Assembly: GCA_016714645.1 (NCBI GenBank)
Contig: JADKCI010000002.1
Coordinates: forward strand, 806,001-870,000
Direction of reading: 5' to 3'
Source of the DNA: Chromatiaceae bacterium
Lineage (GTDB): Bacteria; Pseudomonadota; Gammaproteobacteria; Chromatiales; Chromatiaceae
DNA: 64,000 nucleotides
The translations under genes and the position numbers were made by a program. The notes beneath the pieces are model-generated. The model saw only the letters and a program-made list of their open reading frames with translations. It was not told the origin of the DNA and did no database searches. Below, piece by piece: positions 34,929 through 45,693 of this stretch. Within the stretch, counting starts at the first letter, position 1; each line of letters opens with the position of its first letter.

Positions 34929-37688
34929 CTACAGGAGGGTGAGGGTGCCCTCAGGGCCCGAGGCTCGTTTGCGCCGTACCCTTTTCACGGCCCCTGTCCC
35001 CTTGCCCGATGCCAACGCCTTGAGTTGGAAGACCAACTCCAGGGCCTGCAGCGGCGTCAGGCTCTCCGGGTCGAGGTCCCGCAGCACCTCTACCGCGGGA
35101 TTGGGCTCCTCCAGCGTGAAGAGGGATAACTGCGTCGAGGTCGATTGGCCCTGGCTGTGGCGCTGGGCGGCATCCTCCAGTTCCCGCAGCCGCAGGCGGG
35201 CGCGGTCGATGACGGCCTTGGGTACCCCCGCCAGACTCGCCACCTGGAGACCGTAGCTCTGGTTGGCTGGGCCCTCGCGCACCGCGTGCAGGAAGACGAT
35301 GCTGTCCCCGTATTCCACCGCGTCCAGATGGACGTTGGCGATGCCCGGGTATTCCGCCGGCAGGGTGGTCAACTCAAAGTAATGGGTAGCGAAGAGGGTG
35401 AAGGCCCGAATCCGTGCCGCCAGTTCGACCCCGCAGGCCCAGGCCAGGGATAGGCCGTCGAAGGTGCTGGTGCCCCTGCCGATCTCGTCCATCAGCACCA
35501 GGCTGTGCTCCGTGGCGTTGTGGAGGATGAGGGCCGTCTCCTCCATCTCCACCATGAAGGTGGAGCGGCCGCCCGCCAGGTCATCCGAGGCCCCGATGCG
35601 CGAGAAGATGCGGTCTACTGGCCCCAGCCGGACGGCGGCGGCGGGTACATAGCTGCCCGCCAGGGCCATGAGGACGATGAGGGCGGTCTGGCGCATGTAG
35701 GTGGATTTGCCGCCCATGTTGGGGCCCGTGACCACCAGCATGCGGCGCTCCGGGTCGAAGCGGACATCATTGGCGACGAAGGGGCGGTCGCTGACCGCCT
35801 CCACCACCGGGTGACGGCCCCCGCGGATATCGATGGCGGGCTCCTCGGTCAGTTCCGGTCGGCACCAGTCCAGGGTGCGGGCCCGCTCCGCCAGATTCGC
35901 CAGCACGTCCAGGGTGGCGATGGCGGTGGCGGTCGTTTGCAGGACGCTTAACCCGACCCTCAGCCGTTCCAGCAACTCCTCGTAGAGGGCCTTCTCCCGC
36001 GCCAGGGAGCGCTCCCGGGCGGACAGCACCTGATCCTCGAAGCGCTTGAGTTCGGGCGTGACATAGCGCTCCGCGCCCTTGAGGGTCTGGCGGCGCACAT
36101 AGTCCGCCGGTACCTGATCCGCCTGACTGCGGCTGACCTCGATGGCGTAGCCGTGGACCCGGTTGTAGGTGACGCGCAGATTGGCCAGGCCGGAGCGCTC
36201 GCGCTCGCGGGTCTCCAGTTCCAGCAGGAAGCGGTCGGCGTTGGTGGAGAGGTCGCGCAGATCATCGAGCTCGGGGTCATAGCCACGGGCCAGGACGCCG
36301 CCGTCGCGGATCAGGGCTGGGGGGTGCTCGATCAGGGCCCGCCGCAGCAGCTCCACTACCTGGGGATGGGTGCTGGCCGCCCGGGCCAGGTCCTGGACCA
36401 GGGGTGTCTCCCGCGGGGCCAGCAGGACCTGGAGGGCGGGGAGGCGCGCCAGGGAGTCGCGCAGCACCGCCAGGTCCCGTGGCCGGGCGCTGCCCAGGGC
36501 GATGCGGGCCAGGATGCGCTCCAGGTCGCCTATGCCGGCCAGTTCCTCCCGGAGGGGCCGCTCGCCTTCGCTTTCCAGCAACTCGGCAATGGCGTCATGG
36601 CGCTGGCGCACCAACCCAATAGCGCGCAGGGGTCGCGCCAGCCAGCGCCGTAGCAGCCGGCTGCCCATGGCCGTCACCGTCTGGTCCATGACCCCCGCCA
36701 GGCAAGCCTCCGAGCGCTCCGCGAGGCTGCGCTCGATCTCCAGATTGCGCCGGGTGGCGGCGTCCAGGATCACCGCCTCGTCGCGGCTCTCCGTCGTCAG
36801 GCCCTGGATATGGGGCAGGGCGGCGCGTTGGGTATCCTTGACGTACTGGAGCAGGCAGCCGGCGGCCCCCACCGCCAGGGGCAAGGCAGCGCAGCCAAAA
36901 GCCGTGAGGTTGCGGCTGCCGAACTGGGCGCATAGCAGGCGCTCGCCGCTGTCACGATCGAAGTGCCAGGCCGGCCGACGGCTGATGCCGTGGGCCAGGC
37001 CCAGGGCGCCGGGCAGGCGGCTGTCCTCGTCGAACAGTGTCTCCGCCGGGGCCAGGCGGCCGAGCTCGCCCCTTAGGGCCTCTGCGCCCGTCACCTCCAT
37101 GACGGCGAAACGGCCGCTGGAGACCTCAATCCAGGCCAGGCCGTAAGTGACACCCCTTGGCCCCTCCCAGGTCGCGGCTCCCTGGCGGTCCCCTGGCCCT
37201 TCCCCAGGACCTTCCCCAGGACCTGCCCCTTCCGCCACCGCCGCCAGCAGGTTTTCCCGCCGCTCCTCCAGCAGGGCCTCGTCGCTCAGGGTGCCCGGGG
37301 TGACGATGCGCGCCACCCGCCGTTCCACCGGGCCCTTGGCCTTGGCGGGGTCGCCCATCTGTTCGCAGAGGGCCACCGCGACCCCCTGGCGCACCAGCTT
37401 GGCCAGATAGCCCTCCACCGCGTGATAGGGCACCCCCGCCATGGGGATGGGCGCCCCCCCGGAATGGCCGCGCTTGGTCAAGGTAATATCCAGCAGTCGC
37501 GCCGCCCGCTCCGCGTCCTCGAAGAAGAGTTCGTAGAAGTCGCCCATGCGGTAAAAGAGCAGCTTGTCCGGGTGCTCCGCCTTGATGCGCAAATACTGCT
37601 GCATCACCGGGGTATGCTTGGGAGCGGAGGGGTCCGTGGCTGGATCCAGGGCAGTATCGGGGGCTGGCGCGGGTTTTTTTATCGACAA
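34929..37688 (-). CDS. mutS: DNA mismatch repair protein MutS
   Basis: Protein of 919 aa, longer than the usual 850-870. It has the mismatch-reading FYRMGDFYELF (residues 45-55), the connector and lever/clamp domains, Walker A GPNMGGKST, and the DEIGRGTSTFDG ABC signature, then a helix-turn-helix end. The extra length comes from an N-terminal extension before HTPVMQQYL and a Gly-Pro-Glu insert at about residues 154-178. The only in-frame start before HTPVMQQ that fits is a TTG at 37686-37688, without a clear ribosome binding site, and an in-frame stop lies at 37749-37751. MutS recognises mispairs and recruits MutL; mutL is not in the window. Confidence 0.95.
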   Translation of the reverse strand: MSIKKPAPAPDTALDPATDPSAPKHTPVMQQYLRIKAEHPDKLLFYRMGDFYELFFEDAERAARLLDITLTKRGHSGGAPIPMAGVPYHAVEGYLAKLVRQGVAVALCEQMGDPAKAKGPVERRVARIVTPGTLSDEALLEERRENLLAAVAEGAGPGEGPGEGPGDRQGAATWEGPRGVTYGLAWIEVSSGRFAVMEVTGAEALRGELGRLAPAETLFDEDSRLPGALGLAHGISRRPAWHFDRDSGERLLCAQFGSRNLTAFGCAALPLAVGAAGCLLQYVKDTQRAALPHIQGLTTESRDEAVILDAATRRNLEIERSLAERSEACLAGVMDQTVTAMGSRLLRRWLARPLRAIGLVRQRHDAIAELLESEGERPLREELAGIGDLERILARIALGSARPRDLAVLRDSLARLPALQVLLAPRETPLVQDLARAASTHPQVVELLRRALIEHPPALIRDGGVLARGYDPELDDLRDLSTNADRFLLELETRERERSGLANLRVTYNRVHGYAIEVSRSQADQVPADYVRRQTLKGAERYVTPELKRFEDQVLSARERSLAREKALYEELLERLRVGLSVLQTTATAIATLDVLANLAERARTLDWCRPELTEEPAIDIRGGRHPVVEAVSDRPFVANDVRFDPERRMLVVTGPNMGGKSTYMRQTALIVLMALAGSYVPAAAVRLGPVDRIFSRIGASDDLAGGRSTFMVEMEETALILHNATEHSLVLMDEIGRGTSTFDGLSLAWACGVELAARIRAFTLFATHYFELTTLPAEYPGIANVHLDAVEYGDSIVFLHAVREGPANQSYGLQVASLAGVPKAVIDRARLRLRELEDAAQRHSQGQSTSTQLSLFTLEEPNPAVEVLRDLDPESLTPLQALELVFQLKALASGKGTGAVKRVRRKRASGPEGTLTLL
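37198..37221. repeat. 12-bp tandem repeat inside mutS
   Basis: Two perfect copies of CCTTCCCCAGGA, with degenerate flanks to about 37231. It encodes GPGE units between the mismatch-binding and connector domains of MutS. Copy number could change by slippage without breaking the frame. Confidence 0.75.
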
Positions 37689-38270
37689 GGGGGTAAACCG
37701 GAAAGAGGCTGGCCAAAGGGTTGCACCGCCAGCGGCTGCGCGGCAGGCCTATTGAAACACAGTGTGACCTCCCGGGTGGGTACCGGGGGCCTGGCGACGG
37801 GATCTGGAAGCGAACCCCGGTCCGCGAGCGGCCAAAAGGCGGGCAAAAAAAAGCGCGACGGGGAAGTCGCGCTAAAAGTTTTTACCACCAAAGGAGGATG
37901 GAGGAGTGCCTGAACCACCATAAAGCGCTTCAGAACATCAACAGTTTCTTATATAGCGATGGGCATGTCAAGCTGGATTTTTGTTCAGCCGGATTTTGTT
38001 GTGGGACCAGTGCCCCTGGCACCGCTGCCGAAGGACGCATCCATCCCGCTGGCGCGTCTCCCTTCCCACACAAGATCAGGATCGATCGAGATCGTTTCCG
38101 GCATCTCAAATATTTTTGTAAGTATCAATTATATTATTAACAATGGGCTAGCGCACAAAATGTCGTATTTGGTGGGTTGACAAGCGCCAGGGACAGGAGG
38201 ACTCTCGGCCGGGGTGCCGTCGCTGCCCAATGAATACCCGTCTTAACCATCCCGTTATGGAGTGATTCAA
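37689..38270. other. Gene-poor region between mutS and the subtilase gene
   Basis: About 580 bases with no convincing protein gene. It holds a bidirectional hairpin at 37845-37883, a strong Shine-Dalgarno-like AAAGGAGG at 37889-37896 placed one base before an ATG whose 80-codon frame is Cys- and His-rich but resembles nothing known, and an AT-rich patch at about 38100-38170 that may be the promoter of the protease gene. Base composition drops clearly below that of the flanks near 38110-38150. Confidence 0.5.
37845..37883. terminator. Bidirectional terminator-like hairpin
   Basis: AGCGCGAC (37852-37859) and GTCGCGCT (37866-37873) pair perfectly around GGGGAA. Eight A's precede the stem (a T tract on the minus strand), and TAAAAGTTTTT follows it. 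It therefore looks like an intrinsic terminator in both directions, yet no annotated gene ends here on either strand. Confidence 0.55.
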
Positions 38271-40655
38271 GTGAAAATTCTCCCCGCCTCCTGGGTGTCA
38301 CGGGCCGCCAACCGCAGGGGCGGCCTCATTTTTCTTGTCTCATTCCTCCTCGTGCTCCTGGGTGCCGGCCAGGCGCCCACCCTCGCCGGGCCGCTGGTCC
38401 CCGTGGTGACCACGCCGCCCACCGCGCTCGATAGACCCATCGTCGCGGCGCCCACCGCGGCCACTCCCGGTTTCCAGGACCCGGCCCCGGGCCGCCTCCC
38501 GCCGGTCGCTCCGCCCCTCGACGTGGCGAATGACCCCAAACTCCTCAATGCCGATACCCTCATGGCGGCTTTTGAGGCGGGTGCCAGCGACACGGCGGTG
38601 ATCGTCACCCTGCAGCCCACGGCGGAGGCCGCGGAACTCGCCGCCCAATCCGCGTTATCCGCCAATCGCCCCGCGGCCTTGATCCAAGCAGTGGAGGCCC
38701 CCGTCTTCTACGACCTCCAGGATCCGGCCATCCGCACCCAGTTGCGCGCCACCGTCTCCCCAGCGGTGGACCAGGCCATCGCCCAACTCCAGCGGCACGG
38801 CCTCACCGTCACCCACCGCTTCTCCTATCAATTTGGCTTTGCCGCCCGCGTCACCGCCGCGGCCTTGGAGCAGCTCCTGGCTAATCCCGCCGTTCTGCGC
38901 GTCGAGCCGGATGGGGTTTTGGAGCCCCATCTGCGTCAGGGCCTCCCCCTGATGGCCGCCGATACCCCGAGCGGGACCTATGACGGTAGCGGCATGAGCA
39001 TCGCCATCTGCGATACCGGCATCGACACCGCCCACCCGCGCCTGGGTGGGGGCGGCAGCCCCATCTTCAACGACAAGGTCATCGGCGGTTACGACACCGG
39101 CGATGATGACGCCGACCCCCGGCCGAACAGCGCCACCGGCCATCCCCACGGCACCGCCTGCGCCGGTATTGCCGCCGGCGACCTGGGGGACGCTGGCGAC
39201 TACATCGGCGGGGTCGCCCCCGGCGCCAAGCTCTATGCCATCAAGATTTCCCAAGGTACCGGCGGCTCGGCCTCCGATTCCAGCATGATTGCCGGCTGGG
39301 AATGGGCGATCACCCACCAGCATGACGACCCGGCCAACCCCATCCTCATCATCAGCACCAGTTTCGGCGGCGGCGGTTATGCCGCCGCCTGCGACACCGC
39401 CGTACCAGCCATGACCACCGCCGCCGCCAATGCGGTGGCCGCGGGCATCACCCTCTTTGCCTCTTCGGGTAATGATGGCTATTGCTCCAGCCTGGCCTGG
39501 CCGGCCTGTATTTCCTACGTCAACTCGGTTGGCGCGGTCTATGACGCCAACTTTGGCACCTATACCCCCTGCGTCAATGCGGGCTCTTGCGCCACTAAGA
39601 TTTCCACCACCGGTTGTGCCACGGGTTACTACGTTGCCGAGAGCACGGTGGCCGATAAGGTGACCGCCTACTCGAATTCCGCCACCTTCCTGACCCTCTT
39701 CGCCCCCGCGAACCAGGCCTATACGGCGGACATCGTCGGGACCGGTGGTTACAGCACCGGAGATTTCTACTCAAGCTTTGGTGGCACCTCGGCGGCCTGC
39801 CCTTACGCCGCCGGCGCCGCCGCCGTTCTCCAGCATGCCGCCAAGGCCAGGACCGGCAGTTATCTCACCCCCGCCCAGGTAAAAAACTCTCTGACGACTC
39901 AAGGCGATACGCTCACCGATGGCAAGGTTACCAGCGTCCAGAAGCCCCGCATTAACCTGGCGCGGGCGGTCGCCGCCTTGCCGACCACCACCACCGTCAC
40001 CGTTACGGCCTCCGATAACCGCGCGACCGAGGCGGGCCTCACCACGGGCACCTTCACCTTTAGTCGCATGGGCGACACGGGCACCGCCCTGACGCTCAAC
40101 TACACGGTGACCGGCACCGCCACCAGCGGCAGCGATTACACCGCACTGGGCACCAGCGTCAACTTCGTGGCGGGGGCGAGCACCGCCACCAAGACCGTCA
40201 ACCCGCTGCAGGATAGCCTGGTGGAAGTCGACGAGACGGTCATTCTGACCCTGGCCACTGATACCGATTACAGTTTGGGCAGTCCGGCCAGCGCCAGCGT
40301 GACCCTGACCAGCGACGATCTGGCCAGCTACACCGTCACCGCCACCGCCGGGGCCAACGGCAGCATCAGCCCGGCCAGCCAGACGGTGGCCCATGGCGCC
40401 ACCACCAGCTTCGCCGTCACGCCCGACACCGGCTACAGCATTGGCACGGTAAGTGGCTGCGAGGGCAGCCTGTCCGGTACCACCTACACCACCGGTCCCA
40501 TCACCGCCCCCTGCGCGGTCAGCGCCAGCTTTGTCCCGGTGGTCATCACCGTGGCCGCCAGCGACAAAACCGCCACCGAGGCCGGGCTCACCACCGGGCG
40601 ATACACCTTCACCCGCACCGGCGACACCGCCGCCCTCACCTCGGCTATACCCTGA
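38271..40655 (+). CDS. Secreted subtilisin-like serine protease with Calx-beta repeats (truncated by frameshift)
   Basis: Protein of about 794 aa. A signal peptide or anchor (LIFLVSFLLVLLGAG) is followed by a prodomain-like region, then an S8 peptidase domain with Asp in AICDTGID, His in GHPHGTACAG and Ser in GGTSAACPYAAG. C-terminal to it lie a full Calx-beta repeat (about residues 575-685), a bacterial repeat domain with a Cys pair (GANGSISPASQTV, GCEGSLSGTT), and a second Calx-beta repeat that is broken after GDTAALT, where the frame ends at a TGA (40653-40655). GTG 38271, eight bases after ATGGAG, is the better start; GTG 38262 is possible. It is likely exported and acts on proteins outside the cell. 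The sequence resumes the repeat in another frame, see next feature. Confidence 0.8.
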   Translation: MKILPASWVSRAANRRGGLIFLVSFLLVLLGAGQAPTLAGPLVPVVTTPPTALDRPIVAAPTAATPGFQDPAPGRLPPVAPPLDVANDPKLLNADTLMAAFEAGASDTAVIVTLQPTAEAAELAAQSALSANRPAALIQAVEAPVFYDLQDPAIRTQLRATVSPAVDQAIAQLQRHGLTVTHRFSYQFGFAARVTAAALEQLLANPAVLRVEPDGVLEPHLRQGLPLMAADTPSGTYDGSGMSIAICDTGIDTAHPRLGGGGSPIFNDKVIGGYDTGDDDADPRPNSATGHPHGTACAGIAAGDLGDAGDYIGGVAPGAKLYAIKISQGTGGSASDSSMIAGWEWAITHQHDDPANPILIISTSFGGGGYAAACDTAVPAMTTAAANAVAAGITLFASSGNDGYCSSLAWPACISYVNSVGAVYDANFGTYTPCVNAGSCATKISTTGCATGYYVAESTVADKVTAYSNSATFLTLFAPANQAYTADIVGTGGYSTGDFYSSFGGTSAACPYAAGAAAVLQHAAKARTGSYLTPAQVKNSLTTQGDTLTDGKVTSVQKPRINLARAVAALPTTTTVTVTASDNRATEAGLTTGTFTFSRMGDTGTALTLNYTVTGTATSGSDYTALGTSVNFVAGASTATKTVNPLQDSLVEVDETVILTLATDTDYSLGSPASASVTLTSDDLASYTVTATAGANGSISPASQTVAHGATTSFAVTPDTGYSIGTVSGCEGSLSGTTYTTGPITAPCAVSASFVPVVITVAASDKTATEAGLTTGRYTFTRTGDTAALTSAIP

Positions 40656-41142
40656 CCTGAACCCCAGCCCGAACTACGCCGTGGGTGGCCCGGCCAGTGC
40701 CACGGTGACGATCACCAGCGATGAGCCGGTGACCCAAACCGTCAGCGTCAGCGCCAGCGATGCCAGCGCCACCGAGGCCGACCTGACCACCGGGCGCTAC
40801 ACCTTCACCCGCGCGGGGAGCATTGCCGCCGCCCTGACGGTTAACTATGGCGTCAGCGGCACCGCCACCGCGGGCCGCGACTATACGGCGCTGGGCACCA
40901 GCGTCAGCTTCCCGGCCAACGTGGCCAAGGTCACTAAGACGGTTACCCCGCTCCAGGACAGCCGGGTGGAGATCGACGAAAGTATTATCCTGACCTTGGT
41001 CGCCGGCACGGGTTATGCCGTGGGGACGTCCGCCAGCGCCATGGTGACCCTGACCAGCGATGACGCCGCCGCTACGGTCAGCGTCAGTGCCGCCGACAGC
41101 GAAGCGGGGCTGACCGCTGGCACCTTGAGGAGCGACGAATAG
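40643..41142 (+). pseudogene. Displaced Calx-beta repeats of the subtilase
   Basis: In the +1-shifted frame the repeat pattern restarts with LNPSPNYAVGGPASATV and TITSDEP, followed by one complete Calx-beta repeat (ATEADLTTGRYTFTRAG, SGTATAGRDYTALGTSVSF, RVEIDESIILTLVAG). A third starts and stops abruptly (SEAGLTAGTLRSDE). Compared with the intact repeat about 50 residues are missing at the junction. This is either a real deletion between repeats or an assembly collapse. There is no own start signal. Confidence 0.7.
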
Positions 41143-41348
41143 CTCAGGGTGTGCCGCCAAGTCAGAGGTATCCCTTAGCCGCTATCGTCAGACAAAGGGC
41201 TCCTGCCTGCCATCCCGCCCCATGAAGGCCGGCAGTGAACCCTGGCGGCGGCGGATGCCCTCCGCCGAGGATTGCCACCAAGGTTTTCCAAGGAACTACC
41301 TTGCCCGTTAGGATGGCCGGGTTTGATCCTTAGATAAGCCTGCGCACC

Positions 41349-42825
41349 ATGAACGAGCCCGAATTTTTCAGCCTCCTAGCCGTGATCGGCCATCTGACCA
41401 TCCAGGCCGCCCTGGTGCTGCGGGCCCTGATGCGTCCGCATCGGGAACCGGCCTCGCGTATCGCCTGGGTCCTGGTCATCCTCGTTTTCCCGGTCATGGG
41501 CATCCTGGCCTACCTCCTCCTGGGGGAGACCAGTATCGGTCGGCGGCGGGCGGAACGGCTGCGCCAGACCCTGGCGCGCCTGCCGGATCCCGAGATGGTC
41601 GCCGTCCCGCCCGGCGGCGCGGCATGGGTAGGCGAACCGGTCGCCCCGGCGCGCTACCAGCATCTGTTCGACCTTGGCCAGTCCATTACCGGCTTTGCGC
41701 CCCGTCGCGGTAACCAGGGCTATCTGGCGGAGGATTCCGACAGTGCCATCGCTGAGCTGGTGGCGGACATTGATGCCGCTCGCCAGCAGGTGCATCTGCT
41801 GTTTTACATCTGGCTGCCGGACAAGAATGGCACCCGGGTGGCCCAGGCCCTGATGCGGGCCGCCAGGCGCGGCGTCATCTGCCGGGCCATGGCGGACGAC
41901 CTGGGCTCGCGGCTGCTGATCCGCTCGGCGCTTTGGGGCCAGATGGCGGCGGCCGGGGTGTCTCTGGGCCGTGCCCTGCCCACCGGCAATCCCTTGCTGG
42001 GCTCCCTGCTGGGTCCCCTGCGGGCGGGTGGATCTGCGCAATCACCGCAAGCTGGCCATCATCGATAACCGCATCACCTGGTGCGGCAGCCAGAATTGTG
42101 CCGATCCCGCCTTTCTCATCAAGGCCAAATACGGGCCCTGGGTGGATATCCTGGCGCGCTTCGAGGGGCCCATCGCCCGGCAGAATCAGTGGCTCTTCGC
42201 CAGCGACTGGATGGCCAACAACGAGGGGGACGACCTGAGCGGGCTGCCGGGCGGGCCCTGGCCTGTCCTCGATGGGGGCTTTGTCGCCCAGGCCATGGGC
42301 ACGGGTCCCACGGTCCGCAATGCCGCCATGCCCGAGCTGTTCGCGACCTTGATGTTCGCCGCGCGCCGGGACCTGACCATCACGACCCCCTACTATGTCC
42401 CTAACGAATCCATGCAAGCCGCCCTCTGTGCCTGCGCCCGCCGCGGGGTGAAGACGCTGATCATCCTCCCCGCCCGCAACGATTCCTGGGTCGTGGCCGC
42501 CGCCAGTCGCAGCTATTACGCCGATTTGCTAGAGGCCGGGGTCGAGATTTACGAGTTCCTGGGCGGCCTGCTGCACGCCAAGACCATCACCCTCGATGGC
42601 GAGATCGCCCTCATCGGTTCCGCCAACATGGATCGCCGTAGCTTCGATCTCAACTACGAGAACAATGTCCTGATCCGGGACGAGGCCCTCACCGCGGCGA
42701 TCCGCCAGCGCCAGGAGCACTATATCGCCCAGTCCCAGCCCATCACTCAGGAGCAGGTCGCGGCCTGGAGCGGGTGGCGCCAGCTCTGGAACAACACCAT
42801 CGCCACCCTGGGCCCCGTCCTCTAG
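41349..42825 (+). pseudogene. cls: Cardiolipin synthase, interrupted by a one-base frameshift
   Basis: Two frames together encode a complete cardiolipin synthase of about 490 aa. The first (41349 to about 42027) has two N-terminal TM helices with LALVFP-like VLVILVFPVMGILAYLLLG and the start of the first PLD domain (VHLLFYIWLPD). The second (about 42028-42825) continues with the HKD motif HRKLAIID and GSQNCAD, then the second PLD motif HAKTITLDGEIALIGSANMD. The join lies in CGGGCGGGTG (42021-42030), where removing one base gives an unbroken protein (VDLRNHRK). Cls condenses phosphatidylglycerols to cardiolipin in the inner membrane. The rest of the gene shows no decay, so a sequencing error or a very recent mutation is likely. 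Confidence 0.85.
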
Positions 42826-44209
42826 GCCTGGCCGGGGCCGCCAGCCTGGAGCCGCTTGATGAAGACCTTGGAATTGCGCTGATAGTTGTAGAGGACCTGC
42901 TTGGCCATGGGCAGGTCCGTTAGGCGGGCGGGTTCGAAGCCGCGCTCCCGAAACCAGTGGGCGGTCTGGGTGGTGAGGACAAAGAGGCGACTGATGCCGC
43001 GCTGGCGGGCCAGGTCCTCCATGCGCTCCAGGAGCAGGGCACCCCGGCCGCGATTGCGGTATTCCGGGTTGACGGCCAGGCAGGCGAGTTCGGCCATGCC
43101 CTCCGCCGGGTAGCCGTAAAAGGCGGCGCAGGCGCTGGCCATGCCGTCGCGCTCCATCAGGAAGAAGCGGTCGATCTCGGTCTCCAGGCGCTCGCGGGAG
43201 CGGCGCACCAGGGCACCGGACTCCTCCAGGGGCCGCAGTAGCTCCAGGATGCCGGCGACGTCGTCGATGCGGGCCGGACGCAACTCCTCGAAGGGGAGGT
43301 CGGTGATGAGGGTGCCCACGCCATCGCGGGTGAAGAGCTCGCGGAGGAGGGCGCCATCCAGGCAACGCGGGACGAGATGGACGCGTTTGACCCCCTGGAT
43401 GCAGGCATCGGCGCCGGCGCGCAGGGCCTGGGCCAGATCCCCCGCGAGACGGGTATCGGTCTCCAGCAACCCCGCCACCTCCCGGCTGAGGATATTGGAG
43501 ACGAGCTGGCCGTTGGCATCGGTCAGGCCCTCCTCTTCCTCCAGCAGGAAGATCAGCTTATCGGCCTGGAGGGCAATGGCCGCCGAGCGGGCCACGTCCG
43601 CCGCGCTCAGGTTGAAGACCTCCCCCGTGGGGGAATAGCCGATGGGCGGCATCAGGGCCACGGCACCGTCGTCCAGCCGCTGCTGGAGGGCGTCGCGGTC
43701 GATGCGACGCACCACACCGGTGTGCAGATAATCGACCCCGTCCAGGACCCCCAGGGGCTTGGCGGTAACGAAGTTGCCGGAGGCGACGGGGATGCGCACC
43801 CCGGCCATGGGGGAGTTGGCCAGGCCCTGGGAGAAGAGGGCCTCGATCTCCACCCGCAGGCTGCCCGCGGCCTCCTTGACGCTGGCCAGGGCCTCGGCGT
43901 CGGTGACGCGCAGGCCCTTGACATAGCGAAAGCCGGCGCCGCGCCGCGCCAGGCTGGCCTGGATCTGCGGGCGGGCGCCGTGGACCAGGACCAGGCGGAT
44001 ACCCAGGCCATGGAGGGTGGCCAGGTCATGGACCAGGTCGCGAAAACCCTTGTCGGCCACCGCCTCGCCCCCGAAGGCGATGACGAAGGTGCGCCCGCGA
44101 TGGGCATGGACATAGGGCGTGGCGTGGCGGAACCAGTGCACGAAGCCATCGGCGGCGGGCTCCGCGTCCGGACCCCGTGGGGGAGAACTCTGGGGGTGGT
44201 TGGGAGTGG

Positions 44210-44213
<4 letters not shown>
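42822..44213 (-). CDS. argA: N-acetylglutamate synthase (bifunctional-fold ArgA)
   Basis: Protein of 463 aa. The N-terminal amino-acid-kinase-like domain (IAFGGEAVADKG, LVLVHGARPQI, GYSPTGEVFNL) is followed by a C-terminal GNAT acetyltransferase domain (LACLAVNPEYRNRGRGALLLERM, the acetyl-CoA site). This architecture is the classical gammaproteobacterial ArgA, which makes N-acetylglutamate, first step of arginine synthesis, with feedback by arginine through the kinase-like domain. The ATG overlaps the pilR stop (ATGA), so it is translated with a pilus regulator. The kinase-like domain lacks a full ATP site, as expected. Confidence 0.93.
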
Positions 44214-45571
<1,358 letters not shown>

Positions 45572-45693
45572 AAGCGGGTCAGGGGGTAATCATCGTGGAA
45601 ATTACCCACTATTATGCGGCCTTGCGGCCGCCTCTGACGAGAGGGAAGGCATGGGCCGCCCCAGGCCCCGAGGCCTGGACGTCGCCGGGGGCA

